NCBI GenBank assembly: GCA_902791675.1
Contig: CADAWW010000016.1
Span: 1 to 33,038 of the forward strand
Source: an uncultured Bacteroidales bacterium
GTDB taxonomy: Bacteria > Bacteroidota > Bacteroidia > Bacteroidales > Bacteroidaceae
Direction: 5' to 3'
Length of the DNA: 33,038 nt
Part shown: in pieces, positions 32,873-33,038 of the stretch
Position numbering within the stretch: the stretch's first letter is position 1
Layout: each line of letters begins with the position of its first letter
Position numbers and translations under genes: made by a program
The notes under the pieces: model-generated
Databases searched by the model: none
Seen by the model: only the letters and a program-made list of their open reading frames with translations
What the model was told of the DNA's origin: nothing

Positions 32873-33038
32873 ACAGCCCGAATCGCCAACCAGATTGGCC
32901 ATCATGCCACACATTTCCTTCCAAGTGAGGTCTGGATATTGAAATTCCGAACCACTCATGTGTGCGCCAAGTATAGGGAAAAGCATCGGAACAAGGGGTT
33001 CATGCATGTCTTTTGACGTCTGCGAGAGCAGGATTTTG
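32873..33038 (-). pseudogene. Fragment of a DUF3987-like ATPase/primase-associated protein, broken in its Walker A motif
   Basis: The minus-strand frame is open from the right edge: 'KILLSQTSKDMHEPLVPMLF', then 'GAHMSGSEFQYPDLTWKEMC' and 'GMMANLVGDSGC'. This resembles Bacteroidales DUF3987 proteins (often next to VirE N-terminal domains, in mobile elements), where 'VGDSGCGKG' would be the Walker A ATP-binding loop. Here the coding similarity stops after the Cys of GDSGC, precisely at the border of the palindromic block, so Gly-Lys-Gly and everything after it are missing. The frame drifts on through the repeats to a stop at 32771 with residues that look like repeat translation. The upstream half lies outside the window. 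The family name is from memory of the sequence pattern and is moderately sure. Confidence 0.6.

Overview
The window looks like chromosomal DNA from a Bacteroidales bacterium, most likely Prevotella or a close relative. Promoters have the Bacteroidetes form (TTTG, about 19 bases, TAnnTTTG) and Shine-Dalgarno sequences are weak or absent. The two giant exported proteins end in the short 'IYNIAGQRV...GIYI..G.KV' tail typical of Prevotella surface proteins, and AraA, AraD, MetG, ArgS, Ddh and RNase H all have Bacteroides/Prevotella-like sequences. No rRNA, tRNA, CRISPR array or complete insertion sequence was seen.

Layout. (1) 1-409: the 3' end of an unidentified gene and a bidirectional terminator. 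(2) 413-4824, minus strand: an L-arabinose operon, araD-araA-araB. Its promoter and a candidate operator lie upstream of araD. A small AT-rich four-helix-bundle pseudogene, flanked by 7-base repeat arrays, sits between araD and araA. (3) 4849-19001, minus strand: two tandem paralogous genes for giant secreted proteins (over 2,250 and 2,317 residues) built from beta-helix (GLUG-like) modules, helical linkers, a lectin-like domain and a propeller-like domain, each with its own promoter and terminator. (4) 19094-20362, plus strand: a secreted alginate-lyase-family enzyme, divergent from the second giant gene. (5) 20389-21362, minus: ddh, which makes meso-diaminopimelate for peptidoglycan. (6) 21403-27007, minus: a tightly packed run of LtaS-like sulfatase-fold protein, PAP2 phosphatase, outer-membrane-type protein and metG. 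(7) 27088-29400, minus: rnhA and argS. (8) 29449-32651, minus: a secreted single-chain double TldD-like protein. (9) 32767-33038: a GC-rich palindromic repeat block abutting a broken gene that resembles the DUF3987 family.

The most striking features are: three separate frameshifting internal deletions (araB, the first giant gene, argS), each an estimated 50-75 bases and compatible with short direct repeats; the repeat-flanked four-helix-bundle insertion in the arabinose operon; patchy near-identity between the giant paralogues, suggesting gene conversion; a TldD-like protein that joins an intact HExxxH half to a half that has lost it; and a gene that stops inside its Walker A motif exactly where palindromic repeats begin. 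Because argS is normally essential, sequence or assembly error must be excluded before any of the three deletions is called a real mutation.
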